Origin: Bacillus siamensis KCTC 13613
GTDB taxonomy: Bacteria > Bacillota > Bacilli > Bacillales > Bacillaceae
Length of the DNA: 64,000 nucleotides
Reading direction: 5' to 3'
Assembly (NCBI RefSeq): GCF_000262045.1
Contig: NZ_AJVF01000039.1
Location: forward strand, 372,001 to 436,000
Below, piece by piece: positions 34,324 to 43,247 of this stretch. The notes beneath the pieces were generated by a model. That model worked only from the letters and a program-made list of their open reading frames with translations, ran no database searches and had not been told where the DNA came from. Every line of letters begins with the position of its first letter. Position 1 is the stretch's first letter. The translations under genes were made by a program, and so were the position numbers.

Positions 34324-35778
34324 ATGAAAAAACCAACGAATGATCGGCTCAGCAACAAAGATTTACTGCCTTTAGAAGAAGGAGAACGGACATGGAAAGC
34401 GGTGAATTTTGCATCTATCTGGATGGGCTGCATTCATAACATCCCGACCTATGCGACTGTAGGCGGGCTCATTGCGATCGGCCTTTCTCCATGGCAGGTG
34501 CTCGCCATTATCGTGACAGCATCACTCATTTTATTCGCCGCTCTCGCCTTAAACGGACATGCCGGAACGAAATACGGGCTTCCCTTTCCGGTCATCATCA
34601 GGGCTTCTTACGGAATATACGGCGCAAACATTCCGGCGCTTCTCCGGGCGTTTACGGCCATTATGTGGCTCGGAATTCAAACATTTGCCGGGAGCACGGC
34701 TTTAAACATTCTGCTGCTGAACATATGGCCGGGCTGGGGAAGCCTCGGCGGAGATTGGAATATATTCGGGCTTCATCTGTCGGGCTTTCTGTCGTTTATT
34801 TTCTTTTGGGGCATTCATCTGCTTGTGCTGAGGCACGGCATGGAATCGATCAAAAAATTTGAAGTGTGGGCGGGACCGCTTGTTTATCTCGTATTCGGCG
34901 GCATGGTCTGGTGGGCGATAGATATTGCCGGCGGGCTCGGTCCGATTTACTCGCATCCAGGAAAATTTCATACCTTTTCTGAAACGTTTTGGCCGTTTGC
35001 GGCGGGAGTAACGGGCATTATCGGAATATGGGCGACATTGATTCTGAATATTCCTGACTTCACCCGGTTCGCCGCGTCGCAAAAAGAACAGATCCGCGGC
35101 CAGTTTTACGGCCTGCCGGGAACGTTTGCCCTGTTTGCGTTTGCAAGCATTACAGTGACATCCGGATCACAGGTTGCATTCGGGAAACCAATTTGGGATG
35201 TGGTGGAGATTTTGGCCCGGTTTGATAATCCTTTCGTTATCGCTCTTTCGGTCATCACACTCTGCATCGCCGCCGTCTCGGTCAATGTGGCGGCAAACAT
35301 CGTGTCACCGGCCTATGACTTGGCGAATGCCCTGCCTAAATATATTACGTTCAGAAGGGGAGGGTATTTGACCGCCGTTCTGGCCCTGTTCACAATACCG
35401 TGGAAGCTGATGGAGAGCGCCACGAATGTATATGCGTTTCTCGGACTCATCGGCGGGATGCTCGGACCGGTGGCCGGGGTGATGATGGCTGATTATTTTC
35501 TCATCAGAAAAAGACAGCTTTCAGTTGAAGACCTTTATTCGGAAAACGGACAGTACACTTATTACAAAGGCTATAATTACCGGGCTTTTGCCGCGACCTT
35601 TCTCGGCGCGTTTATTTCCTTAATCGGGATGTACGTCCCGGCGTTCGCCGGCATCTACGATATTTCCTGGTTCGCGGGTGTGATTGTGTCATGTCTCGGT
35701 TATACAGCGCTTATGTATTTCCATCCGCCTTATGCGAAAGCGGCGGGACAAATGGTGCGGGAAAGAGCGGCAGAATAA
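34324..35778 (+). CDS. pucI: allantoin permease, NCS1 family
   Basis: 484 aa with about twelve membrane helices, nucleobase-cation-symport-1 family. Near the N-terminus are LPLEEGERTWKAVNFASIWMG and PTYATVGGLIAIGLS, both typical of the family. The B. subtilis orthologue YwoE is the PucI allantoin transporter, and position agrees. ATG at 34324 follows AGGAGGG (34312-34318). Allantoin uptake would feed purine breakdown to urea, which links it to ureABC. Confidence 0.88.
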   Translation: MKKPTNDRLSNKDLLPLEEGERTWKAVNFASIWMGCIHNIPTYATVGGLIAIGLSPWQVLAIIVTASLILFAALALNGHAGTKYGLPFPVIIRASYGIYGANIPALLRAFTAIMWLGIQTFAGSTALNILLLNIWPGWGSLGGDWNIFGLHLSGFLSFIFFWGIHLLVLRHGMESIKKFEVWAGPLVYLVFGGMVWWAIDIAGGLGPIYSHPGKFHTFSETFWPFAAGVTGIIGIWATLILNIPDFTRFAASQKEQIRGQFYGLPGTFALFAFASITVTSGSQVAFGKPIWDVVEILARFDNPFVIALSVITLCIAAVSVNVAANIVSPAYDLANALPKYITFRRGGYLTAVLALFTIPWKLMESATNVYAFLGLIGGMLGPVAGVMMADYFLIRKRQLSVEDLYSENGQYTYYKGYNYRAFAATFLGAFISLIGMYVPAFAGIYDISWFAGVIVSCLGYTALMYFHPPYAKAAGQMVRERAAE

Positions 35779-35808
35779 AAAAAGCCGGGGGGATGCCCCC
35801 GGCTTTTT
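35777..35808. terminator. bidirectional terminator between pucI and ywoG
   Basis: AAAAAGCCGGGGG/CCCCCGGCTTTTT with a 3- to 4-base loop, A and T runs on the two sides. Confidence 0.92.
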
Positions 35809-35814
35809 GTCATA

Positions 35815-37011
35815 TCAGTCTGCGATTGAAACGTTTCCGTCCGCTTCAAGCGGCGTTCTTTTTTTCTGGCTCCAGCCATACAGAAGTAAAGCAATCAGGA
35901 CGAACAGCCCCGCTGCCAGATAAATCGAATGGAATCCGGCCGAAGCAACGAAGAGGCCGAATACATAGGACCCGCCGGCAATCCCGCTGTCAAAGAAAGT
36001 GAAGAAGGTAGCCGTTGCGAAGCCTGAACGGTGTCCGGGCGAGTTCTGAATCGCCAAAGTCTGCATACACGGTACGATAGAGCCGTAGCCGAGACCGATG
36101 ACGGCGCCTGATAAGAGAAGCATGAGGGCGCTGTTTGTCATTGCCAGCATGCAAAGCCCTGCGGAAAACACGATAATCGACGGGTAGATGACAATTCCCG
36201 GCCCGATTTTGTCAAACAGCTTTCCTGTGAAAGGACGGGCTGCCATCATCGTCACGGCGAAACAAACGAAGAAATAGCCGCTGACATCCAACAGATGGAT
36301 CGTCTTTGCATAAACAGATAAATATGAAGTCACACTTGAATAACAGAAAGAAATGGACAACCCGACAATCGCGATTTTAAGCGCGCCTTTTTCAAACATG
36401 TCGGAGAAAGAAAAACGGAAGACAGTCGTTCCGCTGTTGTGTTGATCCGGCACGCGAATCATGAAAGCAATTAACAAGCCTAAAGAAACAAACACGGCGA
36501 AAATCGTAAAGAAAACCGGGAATGAAATGACTTTCACAAGGCTCAGCCCGAGAAACGGACCGATCGCCATGGCAAGGTTCATAGACATCGCGAAATAACC
36601 GAGTCCCTCGCCGCGCCGCTTGGCGGGAATAAGGTCAGCGGCAATTGCACCCGTGACCGTCGTTAAAATGCTGAACCAGATGCCTTGGAAAAAACGCAGT
36701 CCGAGCAGCAGATAGAAATTGTGTATCGGCAAATACAGATAAGAAGACAGGGCGAACAGCGCCAGAGATACAATCGTCATTCTTTTCTTGCCGAACCGTT
36801 CAATAATCGACCCTGAAAAAGGACGGGTAATAATAGCAGATAACAGGAACAGGCTGATCAAAAGCCCTCCTTGCGATTCACTGCCGCCAAGCTCCTGAAT
36901 CATATAAATAGGCAGCACGGCCAAAAATGTATAAAAGAACACAAAGACAAATAAATTCACGAGTACGACCATAATAAAATCTTTGGTCCAGATCGAGTCA
37001 GATTTACTCAA
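35815..37011 (-). CDS. ywoG: MFS transporter
   Basis: 398 aa, twelve membrane helices. The MFS loop motif [12 protein letters not shown] follows helix 2, and a similar [11 protein letters not shown] lies between helices 8 and 9. Resembles the YfcJ/tetracycline-type drug exporters. It follows the MarR gene ywoH by 24 bases, so its expression is probably controlled by that regulator. Substrate unknown. Confidence 0.85.
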   Translation of the reverse strand: MSKSDSIWTKDFIMVVLVNLFVFVFFYTFLAVLPIYMIQELGGSESQGGLLISLFLLSAIITRPFSGSIIERFGKKRMTIVSLALFALSSYLYLPIHNFYLLLGLRFFQGIWFSILTTVTGAIAADLIPAKRRGEGLGYFAMSMNLAMAIGPFLGLSLVKVISFPVFFTIFAVFVSLGLLIAFMIRVPDQHNSGTTVFRFSFSDMFEKGALKIAIVGLSISFCYSSVTSYLSVYAKTIHLLDVSGYFFVCFAVTMMAARPFTGKLFDKIGPGIVIYPSIIVFSAGLCMLAMTNSALMLLLSGAVIGLGYGSIVPCMQTLAIQNSPGHRSGFATATFFTFFDSGIAGGSYVFGLFVASAGFHSIYLAAGLFVLIALLLYGWSQKKRTPLEADGNVSIAD

Positions 37012-37035
37012 AAGTACAGCACTTCCCTTTCTTTT

Positions 37036-37449
37036 TTATTTCGTTAAAAACACATTCAGAAACTCAGAAAAAGCTTCCTTATCTCCATCTTGGAAATCCG
37101 CAAGCATGTCTTCCTCGAACTTCAGCATCTCTTGATTGATGCAGTCGTATTTCAATTCAGCTTCCTTCGTCAAGACGACGAGCTTTTCCCGCTTGTCTTC
37201 TCCCTGTTCCCGCTGAATCCAGCCGTTTTCTTCAAGGCGTTTGATCGTTCTGGTAACGGTCGGCGCCTCCACATTCAGATAGGACCAGATTTCTTTTTGG
37301 GTCATCGGTCCGATCGTTTTCAAGCAATATAGGATTGACCATTGAGAGGAGTACAGGCCGAATGGTTCCAGCCGCTCATTGGCTTTCTTCGTAATCAGGC
37401 GGGCGCATTGATTGATTTGATGAATGAGGCGTCTGTTGACGGGGATCAT
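37036..37449 (-). CDS. ywoH: MarR-family regulator
   Basis: 137 aa, winged helix of the MarR type: MTQKEIWSYLNVEAPTVTRTIKRLEENG (helix-turn-helix), then the wing QREQGEDKREKLVVLT. ATG at 37449 fits AAAAGGAGA on the minus strand; a longer reading from 37467 would cover that site. Upstream gene of ywoG. An operator-like palindrome lies just before it, so autorepression is likely, released by an unknown ligand. Confidence 0.85.
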   Translation of the reverse strand: MIPVNRRLIHQINQCARLITKKANERLEPFGLYSSQWSILYCLKTIGPMTQKEIWSYLNVEAPTVTRTIKRLEENGWIQREQGEDKREKLVVLTKEAELKYDCINQEMLKFEEDMLADFQDGDKEAFSEFLNVFLTK

Positions 37450-37470
37450 TTCCGTTCTCCTTTTCAAAAA

Positions 37471-37486
37471 ACTTACCTAAGTAACT
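37471..37486 (-). promoter_or_regulatory. probable YwoH operator
   Basis: ACTTACCTAAGTAACT is a near-perfect inverted repeat (TTAC/GTAA arms) 22 bases before the ywoH start. Size and place suit a MarR dimer. Confidence 0.5.
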
Positions 37487-37587
37487 AATTGCGCTGTTTC
37501 ATTCTACAGCAGGATCGCGCGGATGTAAAGCCCCTCGTTCAAAAAGCAGAAAATTGCGATCCGTCCCTTGTCCTTATTGAGTTTTTA

Positions 37588-37616
37588 GCATATTCCCAAT
37601 TCATTGCTAATACACT
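37588..37616 (+). promoter_or_regulatory. sigma-E promoter of usd-spoIIID
   Basis: GCATATT, exactly 14 bp, AATACACT: matches KMATATT-N14-CATACAHT with one mismatch. spoIIID is switched on by sigma-E in the mother cell. Confidence 0.82.
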
Positions 37617-37656
37617 GTTACAAACCTATCAAAGAGAGTGTTTGAGGTGAGGGATC

Positions 37657-37905
37657 GTGGGCATATTTCAAAAACCTTCTTATATAATCGGACAACAAAG
37701 AAGCTGCATCATCAGTGAATCTGTTACAGAATACGGATCTCATTTCACACTTCTCACATCCAACTGGGGAGGTCGAGTGGTGTGCACGATTACATCAAAG
37801 AGCGAACAATCAAGATTGGTAAGTATATCGTGGAGACGAAAAAAACCGTTCGTGTCATTGCGAAAGAGTTTGGTGTTTCCAAAAGTACCGTACACAAAGA
37901 TCTGA
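37657..37905 (+). CDS. usd: upstream reading frame of spoIIID (usd)
   Basis: Starts GTG at 37657 behind GAGGTGAGGG (37644-37653), a good site. In B. subtilis translation of the small frame usd is needed for spoIIID translation, because it opens a structure over the spoIIID start. Here the frame stays open for 82 codons and overlaps the first 124 bases of spoIIID in another frame. The product is basic and shows no domain; the act of translation probably matters more than the peptide. Confidence 0.55.
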   Translation: MGIFQKPSYIIGQQRSCIISESVTEYGSHFTLLTSNWGGRVVCTITSKSEQSRLVSISWRRKKPFVSLRKSLVFPKVPYTKI

Positions 37906-38063
37906 CAGAGCGCCTGCCTGAAATCAATCCTGACTTGGCGAATGAAGTAAAAGAAATACTCGATTATCATAAATCCATCAGACATTTAAGAGGGGGAGAG
38001 GCGACGAAATTAAAGTACAAAAAAGATGAAATTCTAGAAGGGGAGCCCGTTCAGCAGCCGTAG
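37782..38063 (+). CDS. spoIIID: sporulation transcription factor SpoIIID
   Basis: 93 aa, mother-cell DNA-binding protein that represses many sigma-E genes and activates others, including sigK. Helix-turn-helix near residues 22-42 (TVRVIAKEFGVSKSTVHKDL), then a basic C-terminal helix. Start GTG at 37782 behind GGGGAGGT (37766-37773). The end is acidic and Gln/Pro-rich and forms part of the terminator. Confidence 0.95.
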   Translation: MHDYIKERTIKIGKYIVETKKTVRVIAKEFGVSKSTVHKDLTERLPEINPDLANEVKEILDYHKSIRHLRGGEATKLKYKKDEILEGEPVQQP

Positions 38064-38095
38064 CGTCTGACGTCTGCCGGCTCCCTTTTTTTCCT
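38041..38095 (+). terminator. terminator of spoIIID
   Basis: GGGAGCC and GGCTCCC pair around the stop codon, followed by T residues. The left arm is inside the coding region. Confidence 0.65.
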
Positions 38096-38159
38096 CCTGG
38101 CGGTTTCGCGAATATCCGCAAAATTTTGTCAAGAACTTATCTCGTTCAGCAGCTTTTTT

Positions 38160-38186
38160 TTGATAAATTATGATAATATATATAAT
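38160..38186 (+). promoter_or_regulatory. possible sigma-A promoter of mbl
   Basis: TTGATA, 15-bp spacer, TATAAT; the spacer is short, so the exact -35 is uncertain. About 57 bases before the mbl start. Confidence 0.45.
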
Positions 38187-38242
38187 TAGGGCACAATGTG
38201 GATATTTTACTGTGAAACAGATATCAAGGAGGATATAAATAG

Positions 38243-39244
38243 ATGTTTGCAAGGGATATTGGAATTGACCTCGGTACTGCAAATGTACTGATCCATGTAA
38301 AAGGAAAAGGAATTGTTCTGAATGAGCCGTCCGTTGTGGCGCTTGATAAAAACAGTGGCAAAGTGCTGGCGGTCGGCGAAGAAGCCAGACGAATGGTTGG
38401 ACGTACACCTGGGAACATTGTTGCGATCCGTCCGCTGAAAGACGGCGTAATCGCAGACTTCGAAGTAACAGAAGCCATGCTGAAACACTTCATTAATAAA
38501 CTGAATGTAAAAGGACTTTTCTCAAAACCGCGTATGCTGATCTGCTGCCCGACGAATATTACGTCCGTTGAGCAAAAAGCGATTAAAGAAGCCGCAGAAA
38601 AAAGCGGCGGAAAGCATGTGTACCTTGAAGAAGAACCGAAAGTTGCCGCTATCGGCGCAGGTATGGAAATCTTCCAGCCGAGCGGTAACATGGTTGTTGA
38701 CATCGGAGGCGGTACGACGGATATCGCAGTTATTTCTATGGGCGATATTGTCACCTCCTCTTCTATTAAGATGGCTGGGGACAAGTTTGACATGGAAATC
38801 TTAAATTATATCAAACGCGAGTACAAGCTGCTGATCGGTGAGCGTACCGCTGAAGATATTAAGGTGAAGGTCGCAACGGTTTTCCCAGACGCACGTCATG
38901 AAGAAATCACCATTCGCGGCCGTGACATGGTTTCCGGTCTGCCGAGAACGATTACAGTAAACAGCAAAGAAGTGGAAGAAGCCCTTCGTGAATCAGTTGC
39001 CGTCATTGTGCAGGCCGCCAAGCAGGTTCTTGAAAGAACACCGCCTGAATTGTCCGCTGATATCATCGACCGCGGCGTCATCATTACCGGCGGGGGAGCG
39101 CTTTTAAACGGACTTGACCAGCTTCTTGCCGAAGAACTGAAGGTGCCTGTTCTTGTCGCTGAGAATCCGATGGATTGTGTTGCGGTCGGAACCGGCGTCA
39201 TGCTTGATAACATGGACAAGCTTCCAAAACGCAAACTGAGCTGA
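38243..39244 (+). CDS. mbl: MreB-like actin homologue Mbl
   Basis: 333 aa, MreB family. Actin-fold ATPase motifs are DIGIDLGTANVLI (phosphate 1), VVDIGGGTTDIAVIS (phosphate 2) and ITGGGALLNGLD (adenosine). Forms membrane-bound filaments that guide side-wall synthesis. Mbl has the spoIIID-mbl-flhO context in B. subtilis, which separates it from MreB and MreBH. RBS CAAGGAGGATA (38225-38235). Confidence 0.95.
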   Translation: MFARDIGIDLGTANVLIHVKGKGIVLNEPSVVALDKNSGKVLAVGEEARRMVGRTPGNIVAIRPLKDGVIADFEVTEAMLKHFINKLNVKGLFSKPRMLICCPTNITSVEQKAIKEAAEKSGGKHVYLEEEPKVAAIGAGMEIFQPSGNMVVDIGGGTTDIAVISMGDIVTSSSIKMAGDKFDMEILNYIKREYKLLIGERTAEDIKVKVATVFPDARHEEITIRGRDMVSGLPRTITVNSKEVEEALRESVAVIVQAAKQVLERTPPELSADIIDRGVIITGGGALLNGLDQLLAEELKVPVLVAENPMDCVAVGTGVMLDNMDKLPKRKLS

Positions 39245-39248
39245 TCAT

Positions 39249-39282
39249 AAAACCTCATTCTTGAAAAAGAATGAGGTTTTTT
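39249..39282 (+). terminator. terminator of mbl
   Basis: 14-bp stem AAAACCTCATTCTT/AAGAATGAGGTTTT with a 4-base loop and T run. Confidence 0.93.
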
Positions 39283-39403
39283 CTGTAAAACCCTTCACGA
39301 AAGGGAATGTAAATCCGATAATAAGAAAAAATGCTGATCTTCATTATAGAACAAATGTTCCGGTTAGACAACTGGAAATCATGCTATTTCAGAGGTGGAA
39401 GAC

Positions 39404-40201
39404 TTGTTAAAAGGATTATATACCGCAACGTCCGCAATGATTACACAGCAGAGAAGAACGGAAATGCTGTCAAATAATATCGCAAACGCGAATACATCAG
39501 GGTACAAAGAAGATCAAGGTTCAATCCGCGCCTTTCCCGAAATGCTTTTGAGCCGAATAGAAGGCGACAAAAAAACGAAAATCGGTTCCGTCAACACAGG
39601 CGTGTACATGCAGGAGCTGAAACCATTGTTCACGCAGGGAAGCCTGAAAACGACCGATCGGCCGACGGATATCGCGCTTATGGAGAATCAGGTTCCCAAG
39701 AATGCCAAAACGAATGAAAACGCCGAGCTGTTTTATCCGGTTCAGACTGCGGGCGGCGTCCGCTATTCAAAAAGCAGCACTTTCTCATTAAATGAAAACA
39801 ATCAGCTTACGATAAACGGAAACCTTGTTTTATCAACAAACGGACAGCCGATTACAGTCGACAATGAAAAATTCACCGTATCAGAAAACGGCACGGTCAC
39901 AACAAACGGCCGGCCGGCGGGACAGATTGACATCAGAATGGAAGAAGACGTGCGCAATCTGAAACGGGACGGCAATGACCTATACAGCACGGCCGACGGC
40001 TCTGAACTGCCGAGTGCGGCGGCGAATCCCCAAGTCTCGTATACCTTAAAACAAGGCGTCTCGGAGCTTTCAAACGTGGACGTGACAAGCACGTATACAG
40101 AAATGACGGAAGCATACAGATCATTTGAAGCCAATCAGAAAGTCATTCAGGCTTACGATAAAAGCATGGATAAAGCCGCAAATGAAATCGGCAAAGTGTA
40201 A
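39404..40201 (+). CDS. flhO: flagellar rod/hook-type protein FlhO
   Basis: 265 aa. Starts MLKGLYTATSAM, then MLSNNIANANTSGYK, the N-terminal signature of rod and hook proteins, and ends with the matching C-terminal helix (LSNVDVTSTYTEMTEAYRSFEANQKVIQAYD). Part of the distal flagellar rod in B. subtilis. I chose TTG at 39404 because AGGTGG (39392-39397) precedes it; the GTG at 39395 lies inside that site. I could not read a sigma-D promoter with proper spacing. Confidence 0.88.
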   Translation: MLKGLYTATSAMITQQRRTEMLSNNIANANTSGYKEDQGSIRAFPEMLLSRIEGDKKTKIGSVNTGVYMQELKPLFTQGSLKTTDRPTDIALMENQVPKNAKTNENAELFYPVQTAGGVRYSKSSTFSLNENNQLTINGNLVLSTNGQPITVDNEKFTVSENGTVTTNGRPAGQIDIRMEEDVRNLKRDGNDLYSTADGSELPSAAANPQVSYTLKQGVSELSNVDVTSTYTEMTEAYRSFEANQKVIQAYDKSMDKAANEIGKV

Positions 40202-40222
40202 TAAAATGGGGGACGTTCAATT

Positions 40223-41047
40223 ATGATGCTCAGATCAATGCTGACGGCTTCAACAGCCTTAAACCAGCTTCAGCAGCAGATGGATACAGTCAGCAGCAAC
40301 CTTTCAAACAGTGATACGACAGGCTATAAAGCGAGGGACTCCCGCTTTTCCGAGCTGATCAGGCAGCAGTATGATCAAATAGATGATAAAAAGGAAAATT
40401 CGCCGAACATGCGGAAAACACCGCCCGGCCTGCGTCTCGGCGCCGGAGCGATGATGACGCCGCAGCTGGATTCAGGGCAGGGAAGCATCAAAAAAACCGA
40501 CCGTGATCTTGATATCGCGTTCACATCACCATATCAATATCTCCAGGCAGAAGCGGACGGACGGCGGGTGTATACAAGGGACGGCTCACTCACCCTCAAG
40601 CCGGCCGGCGGAAATAACCGGGTTCTGCAGCTGATGACGGCGGGAGGCAATCCCATCCTCGATGAGAACGGTCAGCCCATCCAAATTGACAGCTCGCTGA
40701 CTAAGCTGAAAATCAGCAAAACCGGAACCCTGACAGCTTCAGACCAGGCAGGGACCCGTTCTCAGACGTTTAATCTCGGCATCGTCAATGTCAATAATCC
40801 TCAGGCGCTTCATGCGGAAGGGGATAATCTGTTTTCCGTAAACGGTGCGGGAGCTTCAGCGATTGAAGAGCTGACCGGCGCAAACCGGCAGGGGATCGGC
40901 ATGGAGCAGGGGGCGCTTGAAAATTCAAATGTCGATATGTCTAAGGAAATGACCGACTTAATCGTGTCGCAGCGTTCTTACCAGCTGAACAGCCGCACGA
41001 TTACATTGGGAGACCAAATGCTGGGCTTAATCAACTCAGTTCGATAA
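40223..41047 (+). CDS. flhP: flagellar rod/hook-type protein FlhP
   Basis: 274 aa, same family as flhO: STALNQLQQQMDTVSSNLSNSDTTGYK at the N-terminus and LENSNVDMSKEMTDLIVSQRSYQLNSRTI near the end. Probably the second distal-rod protein. 21 bases after flhO and in the same operon. ATG 40223 or the next codon may start; GGGGGA (40206-40211) precedes both. Confidence 0.9.
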   Translation: MMLRSMLTASTALNQLQQQMDTVSSNLSNSDTTGYKARDSRFSELIRQQYDQIDDKKENSPNMRKTPPGLRLGAGAMMTPQLDSGQGSIKKTDRDLDIAFTSPYQYLQAEADGRRVYTRDGSLTLKPAGGNNRVLQLMTAGGNPILDENGQPIQIDSSLTKLKISKTGTLTASDQAGTRSQTFNLGIVNVNNPQALHAEGDNLFSVNGAGASAIEELTGANRQGIGMEQGALENSNVDMSKEMTDLIVSQRSYQLNSRTITLGDQMLGLINSVR

Positions 41048-41049
41048 AA

Positions 41050-41116
41050 GAAGGGGCGTTTTGATCAGCCGCGCATGATGAAAAATGCGGCTTTCTCAAA
41101 ATCGCCCTTTTTTTTG
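41050..41116 (+). terminator. double hairpin terminator of flhP inside rapD
   Basis: AAGGGGCGTTTTGA pairs with TCAAAATCGCCCTT (one bulge), enclosing GCCGCGCAT/ATGCGGC, and is followed by eight T residues. It extends over the last codons of the convergent rapD. Confidence 0.75.
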
Positions 41117-42129
41117 TAGTAATCCGTAATATCCTGAAGCAGCACTTCCAAATCCACCCACGCTTCAATTTTCTGCAGCTCCAGCACGAGCTTCTGCAAT
41201 CGGTCGTACGGATCTTCCTGAGAGGTATACAGTGTTTTGAGCGCGGCCAGCTTCAGTTTCATGATGTTGTTCTGCACTTTGTCAGCTATGTATAATCCTT
41301 TCTGCAGCACGGTTTGTCCTTCGGCGGAGCATCCGGTTTTAAAAAGTGCTCTGACCGCTTCGTATACACAATGAAGGTAGGAAACGGGAGACTCCTTTTC
41401 AAAACGCTGATTGCCCAATACCTTTTTGTAAAAAGGAAGCGCCTCTTTATCTTTTTTCTGAGCGGTCTTTAAAAAACCAAAATTGTAATAAGCGTGGCAC
41501 AGCAGGTTATTGTCATTGATGCGGTCTGTTATTTTTATGGATTCATTGAAGAGCTGTTCAGCGTCTTCATAGCGTGCCTCGTCTATGTAATTTACGGCGA
41601 GAAGCAGCTGGCAGCTGAGCGTTTTTTTGATGTAGCCGAATTCATTTTGATAGATCTTCAGCGCTTTGTTGACATATTGAATGGAAAGCGGAGGCGACTT
41701 CATCATGTAATAAGCACCCGCTGTTTTATAATAAAATTCAGCGGCTTCAATACGGTTCTGGATGGCCGGCAGGTACTGTTCGGCTTCTTTAAAGCGGCAG
41801 ACAGCCCGGTTCGGAGTGCCGTTCACCATATGGAATAATCCTTTAAAAAAATGGAAATAATAAGTTAATTCATGATCCATCTCATCTTTGCGCCGCTTCA
41901 GCTCACAGAACAGTTTAACCAGCCCGTCTTTTTTCTCAAACAGCAGCTGAAACCGTGCAAAAAACAGCTGATATCTGAGATTGAGCTTTGCATTCTTTTG
42001 TAATTTGGGGAGATGCTGATTGATTTGTTCGTGAAGGGAACGGGCTAGATCGAATTGGCGTTTTCCCATGGCGTCATACCACTCATTCAGCATCACCAGC
42101 GTGCGTTTTTCAGTAAACTTAGCAATCAT
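41065..42129 (-). CDS. rapD: Rap-family protein (RapD-like)
   Basis: 354 aa of helical repeats with the Rap layout: an N-terminal bundle, then TPR units such as EAAEFYYKTAGAYYMMK and LCHAYYNFGFLKTAQKKDKEALPFYKK. RapD of B. subtilis restrains ComA; there is no phr gene. ATG at 42129 fits AAAGAGGTTGG on the minus strand. Position between flhP and fabZ matches rapD. An ECF-type promoter lies upstream. Confidence 0.82.
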   Translation of the reverse strand: MIAKFTEKRTLVMLNEWYDAMGKRQFDLARSLHEQINQHLPKLQKNAKLNLRYQLFFARFQLLFEKKDGLVKLFCELKRRKDEMDHELTYYFHFFKGLFHMVNGTPNRAVCRFKEAEQYLPAIQNRIEAAEFYYKTAGAYYMMKSPPLSIQYVNKALKIYQNEFGYIKKTLSCQLLLAVNYIDEARYEDAEQLFNESIKITDRINDNNLLCHAYYNFGFLKTAQKKDKEALPFYKKVLGNQRFEKESPVSYLHCVYEAVRALFKTGCSAEGQTVLQKGLYIADKVQNNIMKLKLAALKTLYTSQEDPYDRLQKLVLELQKIEAWVDLEVLLQDITDYYKKKGDFEKAAFFIMRG

Positions 42130-42183
42130 CTTCCAACCTCTTTGCTTAGGGTAAAAATCTTTATTTATCATAACACATTAATG

Positions 42184-42210
42184 GACGAGGCTCATTGCCA
42201 GCTGGTTACA
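42184..42210 (-). promoter_or_regulatory. ECF-sigma promoter of rapD
   Basis: On the minus strand TGTAAC (42210-42205), 17-bp spacer, CGTC (42187-42184). It matches the SigX/SigM class; rapD belongs to the SigX regulon in B. subtilis. Confidence 0.7.
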
Positions 42211-42324
42211 GTTTATAGCGCGGTTGAAAAAGAAATTGATTCATAATATACTTCCAAATGTACAGATTGGTTACCACTTATACCTTCTATACATACTATT
42301 GTCGATGAAGGAGATGTCAAGAGA

Positions 42325-42750
42325 ATGCTTGATACTCAGCAAATTAAAGAAATTATTCCCCATCGCTATCCGTTTCTTCTGGTAGACAGAATTACGGAAG
42401 TCGAAGAAGGAAAACGGGCGGCGGGATATAAAAATGTGACGGCGAATGAAGATTTTTTTAACGGCCATTTTCCTGAATACCCTGTTATGCCGGGCGTATT
42501 AATCGTAGAGGCTTTGGCGCAGGTCGGAGCTGTGGCGATGCTGATTAAAGAAGAAAACAGGGGCAGACTCGCGTTTTTTGCGGGGATTGATAACTGCCGT
42601 TTCAAAAAGCAGGTAAAACCGGGTGACAAGCTGGAGCTTGAAGTGGACATTACACGTGCACGCGGTACGATCGGACGCGGCAAAGGCGTTGCCAAAGTTG
42701 ACGGCGAGCTCGTGTGTGAAGCCGAATTAACCTTTGCACTCGGAGAATAA
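42325..42750 (+). CDS. fabZ: 3-hydroxyacyl-ACP dehydratase
   Basis: 141 aa, hot-dog fold. Catalytic His48 (FFNGHFP) and Glu62 (LIVEALAQ). Removes water from 3-hydroxyacyl-ACP in each round of fatty-acid elongation. ATG behind AAGGAGATG (42307-42315). No other fatty-acid gene is adjacent, as in B. subtilis (ywpB). Confidence 0.95.
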   Translation: MLDTQQIKEIIPHRYPFLLVDRITEVEEGKRAAGYKNVTANEDFFNGHFPEYPVMPGVLIVEALAQVGAVAMLIKEENRGRLAFFAGIDNCRFKKQVKPGDKLELEVDITRARGTIGRGKGVAKVDGELVCEAELTFALGE

Positions 42751-42806
42751 AAATAAACAAATGGGCTTATAAAAAAGCCCATTTCGTGTAGAAAGGGGTG
42801 AATGTA

Positions 42807-43202
42807 ATGTGGTCAGAATTTAAAAGCTTTGCGATGAAGGGCAATATTATGGATCTGGCAATCGGTGTTGTCATCGGCGGCGCTTTCGGGAAAATCGTGA
42901 CGTCACTCGTTGAAGATATCATTATGCCGCTTGTCGGTCTTCTTCTTGGCGGCCTTGATTTTTCAGGACTGGCAGTGACATTCGGCGACGCCCATATCAA
43001 GTACGGAAGCTTTATACAAACGATTGTGAACTTCTTCATTATTTCATTTTCTATTTTTATCGTGATTCGCACAATAGGCAAGCTGAGACGTAAAAAAGAA
43101 GCTGAAGAAGAGGCGGAAGAAGCCGAAGAAACAGATCAGCAGACAGAACTGCTGACTGAAATCAGAGATCTGCTGAAACAGCGGGCGCATCACAATGACT
43201 AG
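42807..43202 (+). CDS. mscL: large-conductance mechanosensitive channel
   Basis: 131 aa. Two membrane helices: residues 15-42 ([22 protein letters not shown]) and 66-90. The C-terminal helix is charged. Opens under high membrane tension to let solutes out on osmotic downshock. ATG at 42807 follows AAAGGGG (42792-42798); an earlier GTG overlaps that site. B. subtilis ywpD and ywpE, expected just downstream, are absent here. Confidence 0.95.
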   Translation: MWSEFKSFAMKGNIMDLAIGVVIGGAFGKIVTSLVEDIIMPLVGLLLGGLDFSGLAVTFGDAHIKYGSFIQTIVNFFIISFSIFIVIRTIGKLRRKKEAEEEAEEAEETDQQTELLTEIRDLLKQRAHHND

Positions 43203-43207
43203 GGCAT

Positions 43208-43242
43208 AAAAAAAGGCTGGATGATTAACGTCCGGCCTTTTT
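43208..43242. terminator. bidirectional terminator between mscL and ywpF
   Basis: AAAAAGGCTGGA/TCCGGCCTTTTT with a 9-base loop and flanking A and T runs. Confidence 0.85.
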
Positions 43243-43247
43243 CATGA

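Noticed and set aside
39310-39340. Possible sigma-D promoter of flhO (TAAA and GCTGATCT)
   Set aside because: The spacer is 19 bases instead of about 15, so it does not meet the pattern.
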